NCBI GenBank assembly: GCA_019426215.1 | Contig: CM033408.1 | Location: 24,345,953-24,409,952 of the forward strand | DNA: 64,000 bases | From: Buddleja alternifolia | Taxonomy: Eukaryota; Streptophyta; Magnoliopsida; Lamiales; Scrophulariaceae | Direction of reading: 5' to 3' | Shown: positions 1 to 9,852 of the stretch, piece after piece | Numbering within the stretch: position 1 is the stretch's first letter | Layout: each line of letters opens with the position of its first letter | Made by a program: the position numbers and the translations under genes | The notes under the pieces: generated by a model | What the model saw: only the letters and a program-made list of their open reading frames with translations | The model's database searches: none | What the model was told of the DNA's origin: nothing

Positions 1-1
1 A

Positions 2-360
2 GACTTAAGAACTGTATTTTACCTTCATATTTTAATAAAACTCTTTCACTTCATATAGATGGCACCTTTGTGCAGATTGGATGCCATGATTGTAGGTGCA
101 ACATCTTCAATAATACTATAATTAAATTGTATTTTTTAACTTTTAAGAATATTAAAATTTGGAATCTTGGATTAAAATAATAATATAAATTTTCTATATA
201 AAAGTCCTAAATGGATAAATTTCTATACAAAAGTACAGTTGATTAATTAATTAGAAGTCCAAGGGTAATTAAGTTCATAAATTTATTAACCTTAAATGTT
301 TGGTATTTTTAAATAAAAAGTTTGTGGAATGAATTTTTTAGATTGAAAAATTATCATTGT

Positions 361-391
<31 letters not shown>

Positions 392-1476
392 AAACTTTGT
401 TTCAAGAGGTTTTTACTAATTTTTTCTTATTATTTGATAAGAAAAAGAATATATAAACAATGAGCATTTAATAAAACGTCATTTCAGTTGGTTTGTATGA
501 AAAAGATTCTAATTTGTCAATATAACTTAGTACCTATTGTATCAATTTAAATGTCAACCATCAAGGACCAAATATTTCTGATGAGCTTGTATCTAGCATT
601 ATAATGAACATGTCAAGCATCTATGGGCACTTTGAGATTTCAATATTTCTTGGGCAATTATTAGATATACAAGTGCATTTTAAAGAAATTATTGTTAATA
701 TATATAAATGTAACAGATAAATCTAAACAAAACGAAATCTTTATCTATTTATTAAAAGAACACAAAAACCACAAATCATCAAACCTTTCATGCTATGTAA
801 CTAAAAGACTTCATTATCATCATAATTTTATATTAATTCTATTGCTATAAAATACATGGTAATATTAATATTTTTTCTCCAAGTTAAGAATGGGATACGT
901 TTTTTGCTGTTTTTTGTACAAATTAAATACAGTAGAACCTACATATTAGGAGCCTATAAAAACAATAATAGAGATTCACTTGGGTAGAAATTCCATCCTT
1001 CGTGGAGAGTGGTAGGTATTTTCAAACTCACAATTAGTACGTAACCTTATAATATCATGAAAGACAGAAGATTATTTTTTATTAATAATAAATGTCAATT
1101 CATGCGAGAGGTGCGGTAATATCTTTAATCCTAACGGGCACGGTAAGGCTTGGAGTTCTTTGGTATTTTCTGTAGGTGTTGAACTTTTCCCCTCTAAGAT
1201 TTTGGTATGAAAACAACCAAATAATTGGATAATTAGTCAAAATATTGACTTAATGAAGCGATTCGTACGTATCAATGAGGTAGGAATGAAATGTGACATA
1301 GCTAGAATAATCAAATGACTTAAATATACTTTATACATATAATCAACGTATTTTTATTTTTATTTTTATTTTGATTAACCAAACCTAATCAACGTAACCC
1401 GCTGACCCGATCTCGTGATCGTGGATTATCTACACTTCTCATAATCAGATAAGGCTAGATCACTACACACTTTACC
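2..1476. repeat. AT-rich non-coding block, unit 1
   Basis: No coding region is visible. The block is shared with 9853-10875, 26082-27537 and, split by CACTA-B, 34077-34580 plus 43568-44534. It contains an (AT)n microsatellite near 366-390 and ends at the solo LTR target site. Unit 2 has lost about 600 bp of it, the break lying near 10418 at a gta microhomology. I see no transposon ends that define the block itself. Confidence 0.7.
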
Positions 1477-1481
1477 CGTAC

Positions 1482-2359
1482 TGTTAGGATTATGTCCTCA
1501 AATGGCATAGAGGATGGAATGATACAACATCTTTCTTATAATGAACTTATTTTTATACTATTAATAAAGGCATTATTCAATTTTCACTTAAATCTTATCT
1601 ACATCTATAAGTAATGTAAAACGTCTTGTCCATATTTTCAGTGTGATCCCTCTACTTCCTATGGGATAGGAAGAATGTCATTAGAGAGATCGATCTTGAT
1701 TACTAAAAACTAGGTCGCAAGTAAAATAAAGTCTTTAATGGACAGATAAAGACATAGAACACTTGTACAATCTAGCTCTGACATGAGAGTGTCAGTCGAG
1801 TACCATTGGATGGTAGGAGCTTAAGATTGTAGGCACATCAGTGGAACTGATATGCTCGAACATGACTCGCATCCGTTCTATCACACGGGTTTTCGCTCTG
1901 TGACTGTCAATGACAGAACTGATTATGCATAATAGGTATAAGTGAACCTTTGACCTGAAATATCAGGCTGAAGATGCACTACTGATGTCAAGTAGTGGAA
2001 ATGTTTCGATTAAGATTATGGATTGAGATCGTCAATCAAAGTGGAAATATTTCGCCAATCAATCTGTGTGTGATAATTTAGAGACAACGCAATTTTGTTG
2101 TTTGGATCAAATTCAAGAAAGTCAACGAATTCAAGAATTGAAGATTACACGAGGATTGAAGAAATCGAGACTTCATCAATTCGAGTTTTAGAGGAGGAAT
2201 CGGATTCTCCAACCACTTTGCTTCAACGGGTAAGTAGTTATTCGTCACGCGAAATAATAGATTTGAATATGCGAATCAAAGAATTTAAACTTTTGGTTTT
2301 TATATTAAATTTTTGAAATTCTTTCGCTCCGTTTATTTGATTTTTCGCGAAACCCAACA
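1482..2359 (+). mobile_element. Solo LTR, unit 1, TSD CGTAC
   Basis: An 878-bp sequence starting TGTTAGGATTATG and ending CGAAACCCAACA, so the ends are TG..CA with the short inverted repeat TGTTAGG/CCCAACA. It is flanked by perfect 5-bp duplications CGTAC at 1477-1481 and 2360-2364. No primer-binding site or polypurine tract adjoins it, so it is a solo LTR left by LTR-LTR recombination. A 73-codon ORF at 2095-2316 lies wholly within the LTR and is not taken as a gene. The superfamily is not certain; the ends suit a copia-type LTR. Confidence 0.85.
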
Positions 2360-2962
2360 CGTACAACGTGGAAGAAGTCTGTAAATACTTCATTTTGTAA
2401 CACTATTCAGGTAATGCTATTTATTGTACCACTGTGTACATGAATCATATAAGCGACCTACATTGTCTTACTTACTTGACCATTGGAGGGTCCTCACTAG
2501 AAAACCCACGAGTGTGACCTTAACTATTGTAACCTTAACGATAATCCTTTGGCTTTAGATAGTTCCCAATCCAAAGCATCAGGATCAAACCCAAACTAGA
2601 GATATCAAGCGGGCTAGTTTGGTTCTACCTGGCTGAGGCCTGTCTCGGACCGGCCTACCAAATTTTTCTACGTGCATTGGTCCTAATAGAGCCTGGGCCA
2701 ACCCGAGACCAGCCCGCCTTACTGTTTAGTCTGGCCTCATCTGGGCTTGGTCCAGCCCACTAACCTAGCCAGGACCTGCCATGGGCAAAGATTGGTGGAA
2801 ATATTTTTTTTCATTTTTCTTTTCAAAAATTAAAAAACTGAAATTGTGGTCAAATTGGGGTAATTGAGACAAAGGTATTCTAACCACTTAGACTAAAAAG
2901 TTACTTTTGCCTCAATTTCAATTTGATAATATAAATTTATCTAAAAATAATATAAAACAAAA

Positions 2963-2994
<32 letters not shown>

Positions 2995-3240
2995 GATACG
3001 TCCATAAAAATCCACTTCTCCTGTTGGGCCTAGCAAGGAATGGCCGTTTAATGAATGATGGAGTGGCTAAAATGACGAAATAAATCAAAAATAGAGATAT
3101 CAAGTGGGCTAGTCTAGTTTGATTCGACATGTAGGTGTTGGACCGGACTATTGGGAAGCATATGACTCAATTAATACGGCTTCGTTTGCTCATCGACATT
3201 TTGATGTGATATCTCAAAGAGAGACATGATGTGATAGCAG

Positions 3241-3375
3241 TGGTGTATAAGTGTTAATCACATTCCGAGGGAAGTGAATCAAGTGGCAGATTACTTGTCC
3301 AAGTTCGGTAGCACCCATCACATGGAGATTGTCTCCGGCACAAATGCGGATGTGGATTTCAACAGAAATCCTTGA
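3241..3375 (+). pseudogene. RNase H-domain C-terminal remnant, unit 1
   Basis: In frame this reads WCISVNHIPREVNQVADYL followed by SKFGSTHHMEIVSGTNAD and a TGA at 3373-3375. HIPREANQVADYLSKFG is characteristic of the C-terminal part of RVT_3/RNase H-like domains in plant non-LTR retrotransposons and related proteins. Upstream codons include TGA and TAG, so the frame is dead. The A-rich run after about 3461 could be the tail of the same LINE-derived fragment. The same remnant occurs in units 2a, 2b, 3 and 4, so it predates the duplication. Confidence 0.6.
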
Positions 3376-3489
3376 TCATGATTTATGAGGAGTTAAATGG
3401 CGTCGTTATATCACTATGAGTCCTGGTTTTTTGGTAGTTCGGGTACCCCCGTCATTTGGAAATAAAAAAAAAAACAAAAAATCCAGACA

Positions 3490-3935
3490 TATAAGCTCCC
3501 AAGAAGGCTGATAGCAAAAGCAAGTTGAAAGCTCGGTAATCAAGCACACAAGTGACCTCGTGATCCACCTAACGGCATAGCTTACAAGGAATGTGAAGAG
3601 TAGCTCGAAACGAAGCTCATGAGCATAGTTGGAGGATGTATAGAGTGGACCAAGTCAACAACCACCCACTACCTTCTAAATACGGAAAATGATCTCCATT
3701 TCCCCCATGACACAAGAAAGACGCCCCATGAATAAAAGAGAAGGAGTGGGGCGGCCACCCTTTAAATAGTCTGGAATGAAAACCTGTAATTTTATTACGT
3801 TCGCTTTTATTTACAAGAATCAATATCTATGTATTCCTTCTCCAATAAAGCAATATAAATCTCTCTTTTGCATTTGTATATTCATCTCATTTCATAGAAG
3901 TCTTTTAGTTTATTCATAATCATTAGAGATATGAT
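3490..3935 (+). promoter_or_regulatory. Promoter/LTR-like stretch with TATA and AATAAA, unit 1
   Basis: The sequence CCCTTTAAATAGTC near 3758 resembles a TATA box and is followed by an AATAAA signal near 3844 and CTCTCTTTTGC. This order (TATA box, about 80 bp, polyadenylation signal) resembles the R region of an LTR or a retroelement promoter. No TG..CA ends or target duplication were found. Equivalent stretches lie near 12890-13300, 16080-16530, 29520-29970 and 46490-46940. Function is not shown. Confidence 0.3.
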
Positions 3936-4029
3936 TGCAGTTACATTATGTGATTTCTTGGCATAAAAATCGTATATATATTTATATATATATATATATA
4001 TATGTGTGTGTGAAATTATATATATTTAT

Positions 4030-4180
4030 GTGGAAAATTACATTGGGTACCCCTAAGGTATTGCCTAATAACGGTTTATACCCCCTAGTTCAAAAAATTA
4101 CATCTAAAATTACACCCCCTACTCCGATCGCAAAGCCGCAGTTAGGAGTTTACTTAATTTTTGGTATATATATCAATATA
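4030..4180 (+). mobile_element. Foldback element, left arm only, unit 1
   Basis: The arm starts GGAAAATTACATTGGGTACC and matches the left arm of the ~430-bp inverted-repeat elements at 13386, 16614, 30053 and 47009. After about 4169 the centre and right arm are missing: a short patch matching the element's interior (tcaatatatta) joins straight to gttgttgtaaa, the minisatellite flank of CACTA-A. The truncation is specific to unit 1. Confidence 0.75.
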
Positions 4181-4209
4181 TTAAGTTGTTGTAAACACTA
4201 CAAGAAAAC

Positions 4210-4560
4210 AGGGTATCAGAGACCGAAAAATCGGTCTCTAAAAGCCCAAATTCGGTCTCTAAAAAAAATTAGCGACCGAAATTTCGGTCGCTAAAATCCG
4301 ACACTAAACGGCTCGACGCTAATTAGAGACCGAAAAAATCGTTCGCTAAATTTAGAGACCGACATTTTCGGTCGCTAAATCGGTCTCTATTTGCACAACT
4401 TTTTCAAATACAATCGGTCTCCAAATTTCGTCGCTAACCGACACAAAATCGGTCTCTAAATATTCATCTTTGATTTGGTCTCTAAATCGGTCTCTAAATA
4501 TTCATCTTTGATTCGGTCTTTAAATATATATCTATAATCGGTCTCTAAAATTAGCACGTC
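4210..4560. repeat. CACTA-A copy 1, left subterminal repeat array
   Basis: More than a dozen copies of TCGGTCTCTAAA or its complement, with a second class in which CTCT is replaced by CGCT (agcgaccga / tcggtcgct). Many are paired as near-perfect palindromes, for example gcgaccgaaatttcggtcgc. In known CACTA elements, subterminal repeats are binding sites for the element's DNA-binding protein (TNPA in En/Spm). That role is inferred here from position and orientation. Confidence 0.8.
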
Positions 4561-4561
4561 T

Positions 4562-6240
4562 CAATTATATATGCTGCTTTTTATTCGCTAAATTCATGTC
4601 AAACCTGTTAATTACAAATGATCCAACAAAATCGACAAGAAGTAATTACCGCCATTTCTAAATTAATCAATTTTCTCCAAAATTCAAATCGAACCATATT
4701 GATTCCAAACAATTTAATAGAATCAAATAACCATCAAATTTTAAACCAATTTAACATTCACCAAAACAATATTATAAACACCATTCAAAACAATATTGTA
4801 CACAATCTTCAACACAATTAACCTAACACAATATCATTCTACAAATTAGGTAAATCGTAATAGTACATCAAATTCTATTTTCATCATCAAAGTATTTCCC
4901 CTCTCCGAACTAACCATTCACGTGAGACCCTTTCCGGTGTGCCTATCCTACAAAAATTGCATAAAAATTGAGTGCAAATGTTAGAATCCAATAGCAAAAA
5001 CCGACAAACATAACATGTGATCATATCCCATTATATAAATTCAAAAGTAATAGCAATCTATCTTACCGGAATAGTAATGCACATAACTCCCCCGTTAACG
5101 GTTAATGCTAAAATTACGTTCCTCCTCGATGAAGGATCAAGAGGTCCAAGTACTCGAGGCGGAAACGGACCCTTGTCCTTAAATTGGAGCTGCACCCAAA
5201 AATATCAATCAACGTATTAGATGCGCATCTATCAAACAAATAGATTCATCAAATAAGTCTAGTACAGAACAGACAAATATTGTGTCTCTCACCTTCACGT
5301 GAATCTACGAGATCCGTAACTATCACAATGAAACAAATGGATTAGTAACAAATTAGTAAGCATTCTTTAATGTTCGGCCAAAAAATCTCAATTGCATTAA
5401 CATAAGACAATCAGGGGTCAAGTCATGATATTATGGTTTAAAAGAATCAATTCAACTTAAAGCTCACCAAATTAACCAAAGCCCAACAGTGGGGTATCCT
5501 TCATTCCTCAATTCTATAATGATATCCTCCTTCCAAGTACCCATTACTAACTCTAAATTTTTTACTTATAGCATAAGCAAATTTTTTACTTACAGCAGAA
5601 GAAATAAAGCTACTGTAGAAAATTACCTTCACCTTCAGTTTTTTTACTAACTCTAATCATTTAGATAATTTATGGAGACAATTAGGGAGATAAATCAGTG
5701 CACCAGATTTGCCATCATAGATTAGTTCTAGTACTACTCTTATTATTAACTAAAGGACCTCAATATATGTATTCCAATCTTCCAAGATCCTTAGATTTCT
5801 ATTTATAACTCAACAGCCCTCACCAAAAAAAATCATTTACCAAAAAGACGCATTATTATTTATATTGTTACTTGAAGAGTTCAGGCATTATATTCTCCCT
5901 CCCGTACCAGAAGTTTCATCCTCAAAACTTAACGAAATTTAACTATAGAAATCCAGAAACTTTTCTCTATCATGTCCTTTAATATCTCAAATGCTTTTAT
6001 GTTTATCTATACAGTGAGATAGTATGTCACCACAATATACTTGTTCCTTTTCATCAATCACCTTAATCACCTACATGGGACATTACAAATAAGTCATTCT
6101 ATGCTAAATCCATCATGTTGCTGCTGCGTACTCTCATACATAACCTGCTAATCCTTATGATTTCGATATAAGATTTCATTTTTTATTTTTATTTTTTATA
6201 ATGAAAAGATGTCAAGTGAATTAAATAGATTATTGGAAAA
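4562..6240. other. CACTA-A copy 1 interior, no recognisable gene
   Basis: AT-rich filler between the left subterminal array and the GC-rich insert, nearly identical to 20725-22440 of copy 2. A 67-codon ORF at 4618-4821 is Asn/Ile/Gln-rich and low in complexity; copy 2 has a version with a short in-frame insertion. I do not regard it as a gene. Nothing resembling a transposase, splice pattern or promoter was recognised. Confidence 0.6.
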
Positions 6241-6282
6241 AATGCCATCTAGAGTATCAAAATAGATTGAATAGATTGAATA

Positions 6283-6712
6283 ATGGCTTGAGGAAGGTGC
6301 GAATTTCGTCGGACGGGATACGGTGGAGTGCAAAGGGGTTCGATGGCGAGATGCGTCGGTGACGTTGCGGAGGAATGGTGTTGCTGTGGTGAACGACGGC
6401 GGCGTCGCTGCGGTGGTAGATGTACAGGAGCTTTGGTGGCTATGGTGTTTGGCTTGAATGTTGGGGAAGATGGAGAGAAAATTGGGGTTTTGTGGTTGAG
6501 AGTTGGGGAAGATGGTGAGAGTTGCTGATATGATATGGTAGGTGTGGTTGGGTGGGGTTTTGAATGGGGTTGTTGGATCTTTGACTGGGTCATGGGGCTT
6601 TGGCCCCCATTTTTTTTACTAAAATTAATTCGAAAACTTTTCTTCCCTCTTCTTTTGGGATATGGCCAATGTCTTAAATTTCGATCCAAATATCAAAGTT
6701 TTGATAGAAATT
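6283..6712. other. GC-rich insert in CACTA-A copy 1, possible captured gene fragment
   Basis: This segment is clearly GC-richer than the rest of the element and has runs of gcggcggcg and gacggcggcgtcgctgcgg. The minus strand (6249-6689) encodes a 146-residue Pro/Ser/Arg-rich frame starting MDRNLRHWPYPKRRGKKSFR; the plus strand is also open in parts. Copy 2 carries a longer version (22474-23335) preceded by a pyrimidine-rich leader. CACTA elements often capture host gene pieces, which would explain the composition, but the source gene was not recognised. Confidence 0.4.
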
Positions 6713-8090
6713 TCATGTTTTGAGGGGTTCCGAAACGTAATCTCACATTCGATCTAATTTTGTAGAATGTCTACAAAAATTTTGACCAAAATTTAAAATA
6801 TTTTGTCAAATATCCATCAAAATTTCGGTCGAAACCCAAAATTTCCCCAAGTTTTCACCGAAACTGAAATTTTGGCCGAAATTTATTTATTTTTATATTT
6901 TTTTTCCTATTATAATTTTCTAACATTTACACTGATATTATATAATTAGAAAATTATATTTAAAGTTAGAAAATATAAACTAATATTTTGATATATTAAA
7001 AAATTTAAATTATTCTTCTCGCGGTAATATTAAAAAATTAGACAATCTCTTTAACTCCATCATATATTGAGTAGTTACCGTCCAAATCTCTCATCATAAC
7101 CAATTAAAGAAAAAAAAACAAGACAAATGCATTACGCCTCTGATTTTTACAAGAAAATCACAACTGAAATTAAGCCATTCTGGTAAGGACCCACTACTAT
7201 TTTCCTCATCATACAACAATAACTTGGTTGAGCAAAATAATACATGTTTGTAGGCTCGCAAGCCTCAACAATAATAACTTTTGTTTATTAATTAGTTACC
7301 TTGTGTGAGCTTGAGAAAGGTCTAGAGTTCAAATCTGGATAAGTACATTATTCTTTTACTTTATTCTTATTTTTAATTTAATATTTAATCTTCTCAGATA
7401 TATTAACAAATTAAATTAGACAACCCCTTAAAAATATACATATATATATATATATATAAATCTAACTCCTCTATATGAGTTTCAGGGTTTAGGGTAAGTT
7501 TAGGGTTTTGGGCTATTTATTTACAAAACACAAAATTCCTTAACGAGCTTAACTCGAGCAGAAAAAACTTGTTCGTAGGCTAGCATGACTCGATATAAAT
7601 AATAATTTAATATTATTATTTTGAATATATACTATATTATAAGTTATAATTTTTATTAGATATATTATAATCATGTCTTAATGGGCCAATTAGAAAAGCT
7701 AACTATGTCTTAATGGGCCACTTAGAAAATCTTTGGCCCATATTATTATTAGTGTTGTACAGTATTATTATTAGTTTATAGTCTATAGATATATATATAT
7801 ATATATATCTTTATACATATAGATATAAATAATATTACTATACTATATTATAAGTTTACATCAAAGAGAATAAAGTTTGCTGAATTTTTTTATTACAATG
7901 ACATGAGATTGGGCTGGGGATAAATAGCCCACTATCAAAGGGACTCAATAGGCTATTTAGGTCTAAAATGCCTAATTAATTTCGTATCTATATATATATA
8001 TGTATATTATAATGTAGTCACATTCGCTATCAAAACCTTAGAAGTGATCCGAGGTTCGAATTCTGTTGATATTTGTTTTTATTCTAATTT
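6713..8090. other. CACTA-A copy 1 interior, right half, no gene
   Basis: AT-rich non-coding DNA. Positions 6714-7130 are absent from copy 2, with a cat microhomology at the junction, so a deletion in copy 2 is the simplest reading. Around 7480-7512 are three TTTAGGG-like words. Near 8046 ccgaggttcgaattc resembles an RNA polymerase III B box, and agagttcaaatc at 7323 is a weaker one. Neither has a matching A box at proper spacing, so no tRNA or SINE is called. Confidence 0.5.
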
Positions 8091-8095
8091 ACAAA

Positions 8096-8640
8096 TTAGA
8101 GACGGATATTTTCGAATTAGAGACCGAATTATTCGGTCTCTAATTAGCGACCGAATTATTCGGTCTCTGAATCGGTCGCTAAATAATAATAAAAAATTGA
8201 TGCTCATCTTGGTCGCTAATTAGAGACCGAATTATTCGGTCTCTGAATCGGTATCTAAAATATAATTTCATTTTCCGTCGCCGAATCGGTCGCTAAAAAA
8301 TAATGAAAAATTGATGCTCATCTCGGTCGCTAAATTCCATCGCTAATTTGAAAATTAGATACCGAAAATATCCGTCTCTAACTTAGGCAAGTAAATCAAC
8401 CATTTAGCTACCGATTTAGAGACGAAAATCAATCGGTCTTTAAATCGGTCTCTAATTCCGTTTCTGAATCGGTCTCTAATTTACTCTAAATTACTCCATT
8501 GGGTATTTTTTTAAGAAAAAGAGACCGACCCGAATTCGGTCTCAATTAGCGACGGAACCCAAGTAGGTCTCAATTTCGGTCTCTGTTTAGAGACCGAATT
8601 CAGTCGGTCTCTAAAATTCCGTTTCTGATATCCTGTTTTC
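8096..8640. repeat. CACTA-A copy 1, right subterminal repeat array
   Basis: About twenty alternating copies of TTAGAGACCGA and TCGGTCTCTAA with the CGCT variant, many paired as palindromes such as agagaccgaattattcggt plus ctct. The phrase aaaaattgatgctcatct recurs within the array, so it also grew by local duplication. The probable role is binding of the mobilising element's accessory protein, by analogy with En/Spm. Confidence 0.8.
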
Positions 8641-8648
8641 TTGTAGTG

Positions 8649-9081
8649 TAAAATGTGTGATGTAGGTACGAAAGTATGTGTAGTGTGTGTAAAATATATG
8701 ATATGCTTGTGAAAATATGTGCAGTGTATGTAAAGTTGTTGTAAAATGTGTGATGTAGGTGTGAAAGTATGTGTAGTGTGTGTAAAATGTGTGGTGTGTG
8801 TGAAAGTATGTATAGTGTGTGAAAAAATATGTAGTGTGTGAAAATGTGTATAGTGTAAGTGAAAATATGTGTAGTGTGCGTAAAATGTGTGTAGTGTTTG
8901 TGAAAATATGTGTAGTGTGTGAAAATGTGTGTAGTGTGTGTAAAATATGTGAAAATACGTGTAGTGTGTGAAAATGTGTGTAGTGTGTGTGAAAATGTGT
9001 GTAGTGTGTGAAAATGTGTGTAGTGTGTGTAAAATATGTGTAGTGTGTGTAAAATATGTGAAAATATGTGTAGTGTGTGTA
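8649..9081. repeat. Minisatellite (gtgtgtagtgtgtgaaaat), unit 1
   Basis: Irregular tandem repeats of about 13-30 bp built from gtgtgtagtgtgtgaaaatat and variants, all in one orientation. An uninterrupted CACTA-A target (gttgttgtaaaatgtgtgat) occurs inside it at 8734. The minus-strand 195-codon frame reading THTTHIFTHYT is an artefact of the repeat. The opposite-orientation arm seen in unit 2 is absent here. Confidence 0.9.
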
Positions 9082-9301
9082 AAATAGATCCCCTTCAACT
9101 ATACAGTAACATACTTACCCCCTTCAATAGCATCAAATTATCTTAATTATCCTTAACCGTTATTTTGTCTTTTATTTTGCATTACTCTGCCACTTTGTTT
9201 TCACTATTTTATTAAGCCTGTTTGTTAAAATTTAACCAATACATCAAGATTAATTAATCAAAATAATAGTTGAAAATAATTTTAATACTAACATTAGATT
9301 A

Positions 9302-9684
9302 TGGTGACAACACATTATATATATATATATATTTATATTAATGTCTAACAAAATTCAAGTAATATGTTGTCACAAAATTAAATCACTCCAAACAAATTTT
9401 AATATCTTTTGTGTATGTGACAATCTACTCCAAACAGACTATGTTTTGAAAATACATATATTTTATATTAATACAAAATAAGCATATATTTACCCCCTAA
9501 TTTACCGTACTATAATTATAAGGTTCAATCATATATAATATGTGTGTGTGTGTGATTTCTTATCAAAGTACATCCAAAAATTCAAAACAATTTTGAACTA
9601 CTTTAACTTTATGACAATGCTTTAGTTGAATTTGTCAAATGTAAATATATATATATATATATATGTAATAATGTGTTGTCACCA
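9302..9684. mobile_element. Inverted-repeat element, unit 2
   Basis: TGGTGACAACACATTA at the left is matched by TAATGTGTTGTCACCA at the right about 380 bp away, with (AT)n runs just inside both arms and a third related copy (atgttgtcac) in the middle. Units 3 (25520-25914) and 4 (33475-33894) carry the same structure. It may be a MITE whose similarity extends a little outside these arms. Target duplications cannot be told in this AT-rich context. Confidence 0.5.
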
Positions 9685-9852
9685 AATTAATTTAATATTA
9701 TTGTTAAACATATTATTAATTCTTTATTTTAATTAATGCATTCAAGGAAAAAAACTTGTCAAAGAAAAAATGAAAGGAAAAATAATAAAGGGAGTAAAGT
9801 CTAATATGGTATAGTATGTGAGAATATTTTGGTACGAGAGGTATAATTTAGA

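Larger units (their letters stand above)
2590..4180 (+). mobile_element. Truncated hAT-like element (GGCC-rich subterminal block), unit 1
   Basis: Positions 2620-2780 are crowded with GGCC/GGCCGG/GGGCC words in an otherwise AT-rich setting. In units 2, 3 and 4 a second such block lies about 2 kb downstream, and each block is followed or preceded by a similar phrase (ttctaaccactta / ccttaccacttgg). GGCC-rich subterminal zones are typical of plant hAT elements, so the pair may mark one element. Here the right half is deleted. Terminal inverted repeats and an 8-bp target duplication were not found, so the class is an inference. Confidence 0.3.
4196..8648. mobile_element. CACTA-A copy 1, non-autonomous En/Spm transposon
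   Basis: The element begins CACTACAAGAAAACAGGGTA and ends TCCTGTTTTCTTGTAGTG, giving terminal inverted repeats of about 28 bp with the CACTA-superfamily signature. Both ends are packed with GGTCTCTAA/GGTCGCTAA motifs in both orientations. No transposase is recognisable, so it depends on another element. The insertion site is gttgttgtAAA; the right flank has one extra t at 8649 compared with copy 2. Against copy 2 it has a deletion of about 458 bp next to 6283 and retains about 417 bp (6714-7130) that copy 2 lost. Length is 4453 bp. Confidence 0.92.
1..9081 (+). repeat. Segmental-duplication unit 1 (5' part outside window)
   Basis: First of four diverged head-to-tail copies of one composite unit. 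Its AT-rich opening (gacttaagaactgtatttt at base 2) recurs near 9853, 26082 and, slightly diverged, 34077. Solo LTR, RNase H remnant and foldback left arm follow in the same order as in the other units. Unit 1 then lacks everything corresponding to about 13525-20400 of unit 2: the foldback element breaks off near 4169 and runs through a short patch into the minisatellite flank of CACTA-A. The units diverge by scattered substitutions and indels, so they are old duplications, not recent tandem copies or an assembly artefact. Confidence 0.9.

Noticed and set aside
2095..2316. 73-codon ORF conserved in four places (also 11499, 28160, 45116)
   Set aside because: It lies wholly inside the solo LTRs. 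Conservation follows from the LTRs being orthologous copies. Three of the four frames open at a non-ATG codon, so there is no shared ATG start.
3617..3823. Conserved minus-strand ORFs (3617-3823, 16210-16416, 46617-46853)
   Set aside because: They overlap the promoter-like stretch of the units, are broken by frameshifts in units 2a and 3, and resemble no known protein.
6328..6528. Plus-strand Gly/Arg-rich ORF in the GC-rich insert
   Set aside because: It is open because of biased composition; copy 2 does not keep the same frame over the insert and no domain is visible.
8040..8070. Possible tRNA or SINE (ccgaggttcgaattc, B-box-like)
   Set aside because: No A box at suitable distance, no cloverleaf and no poly-A or poly-T end. 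The second candidate at 7323 fails the same tests.
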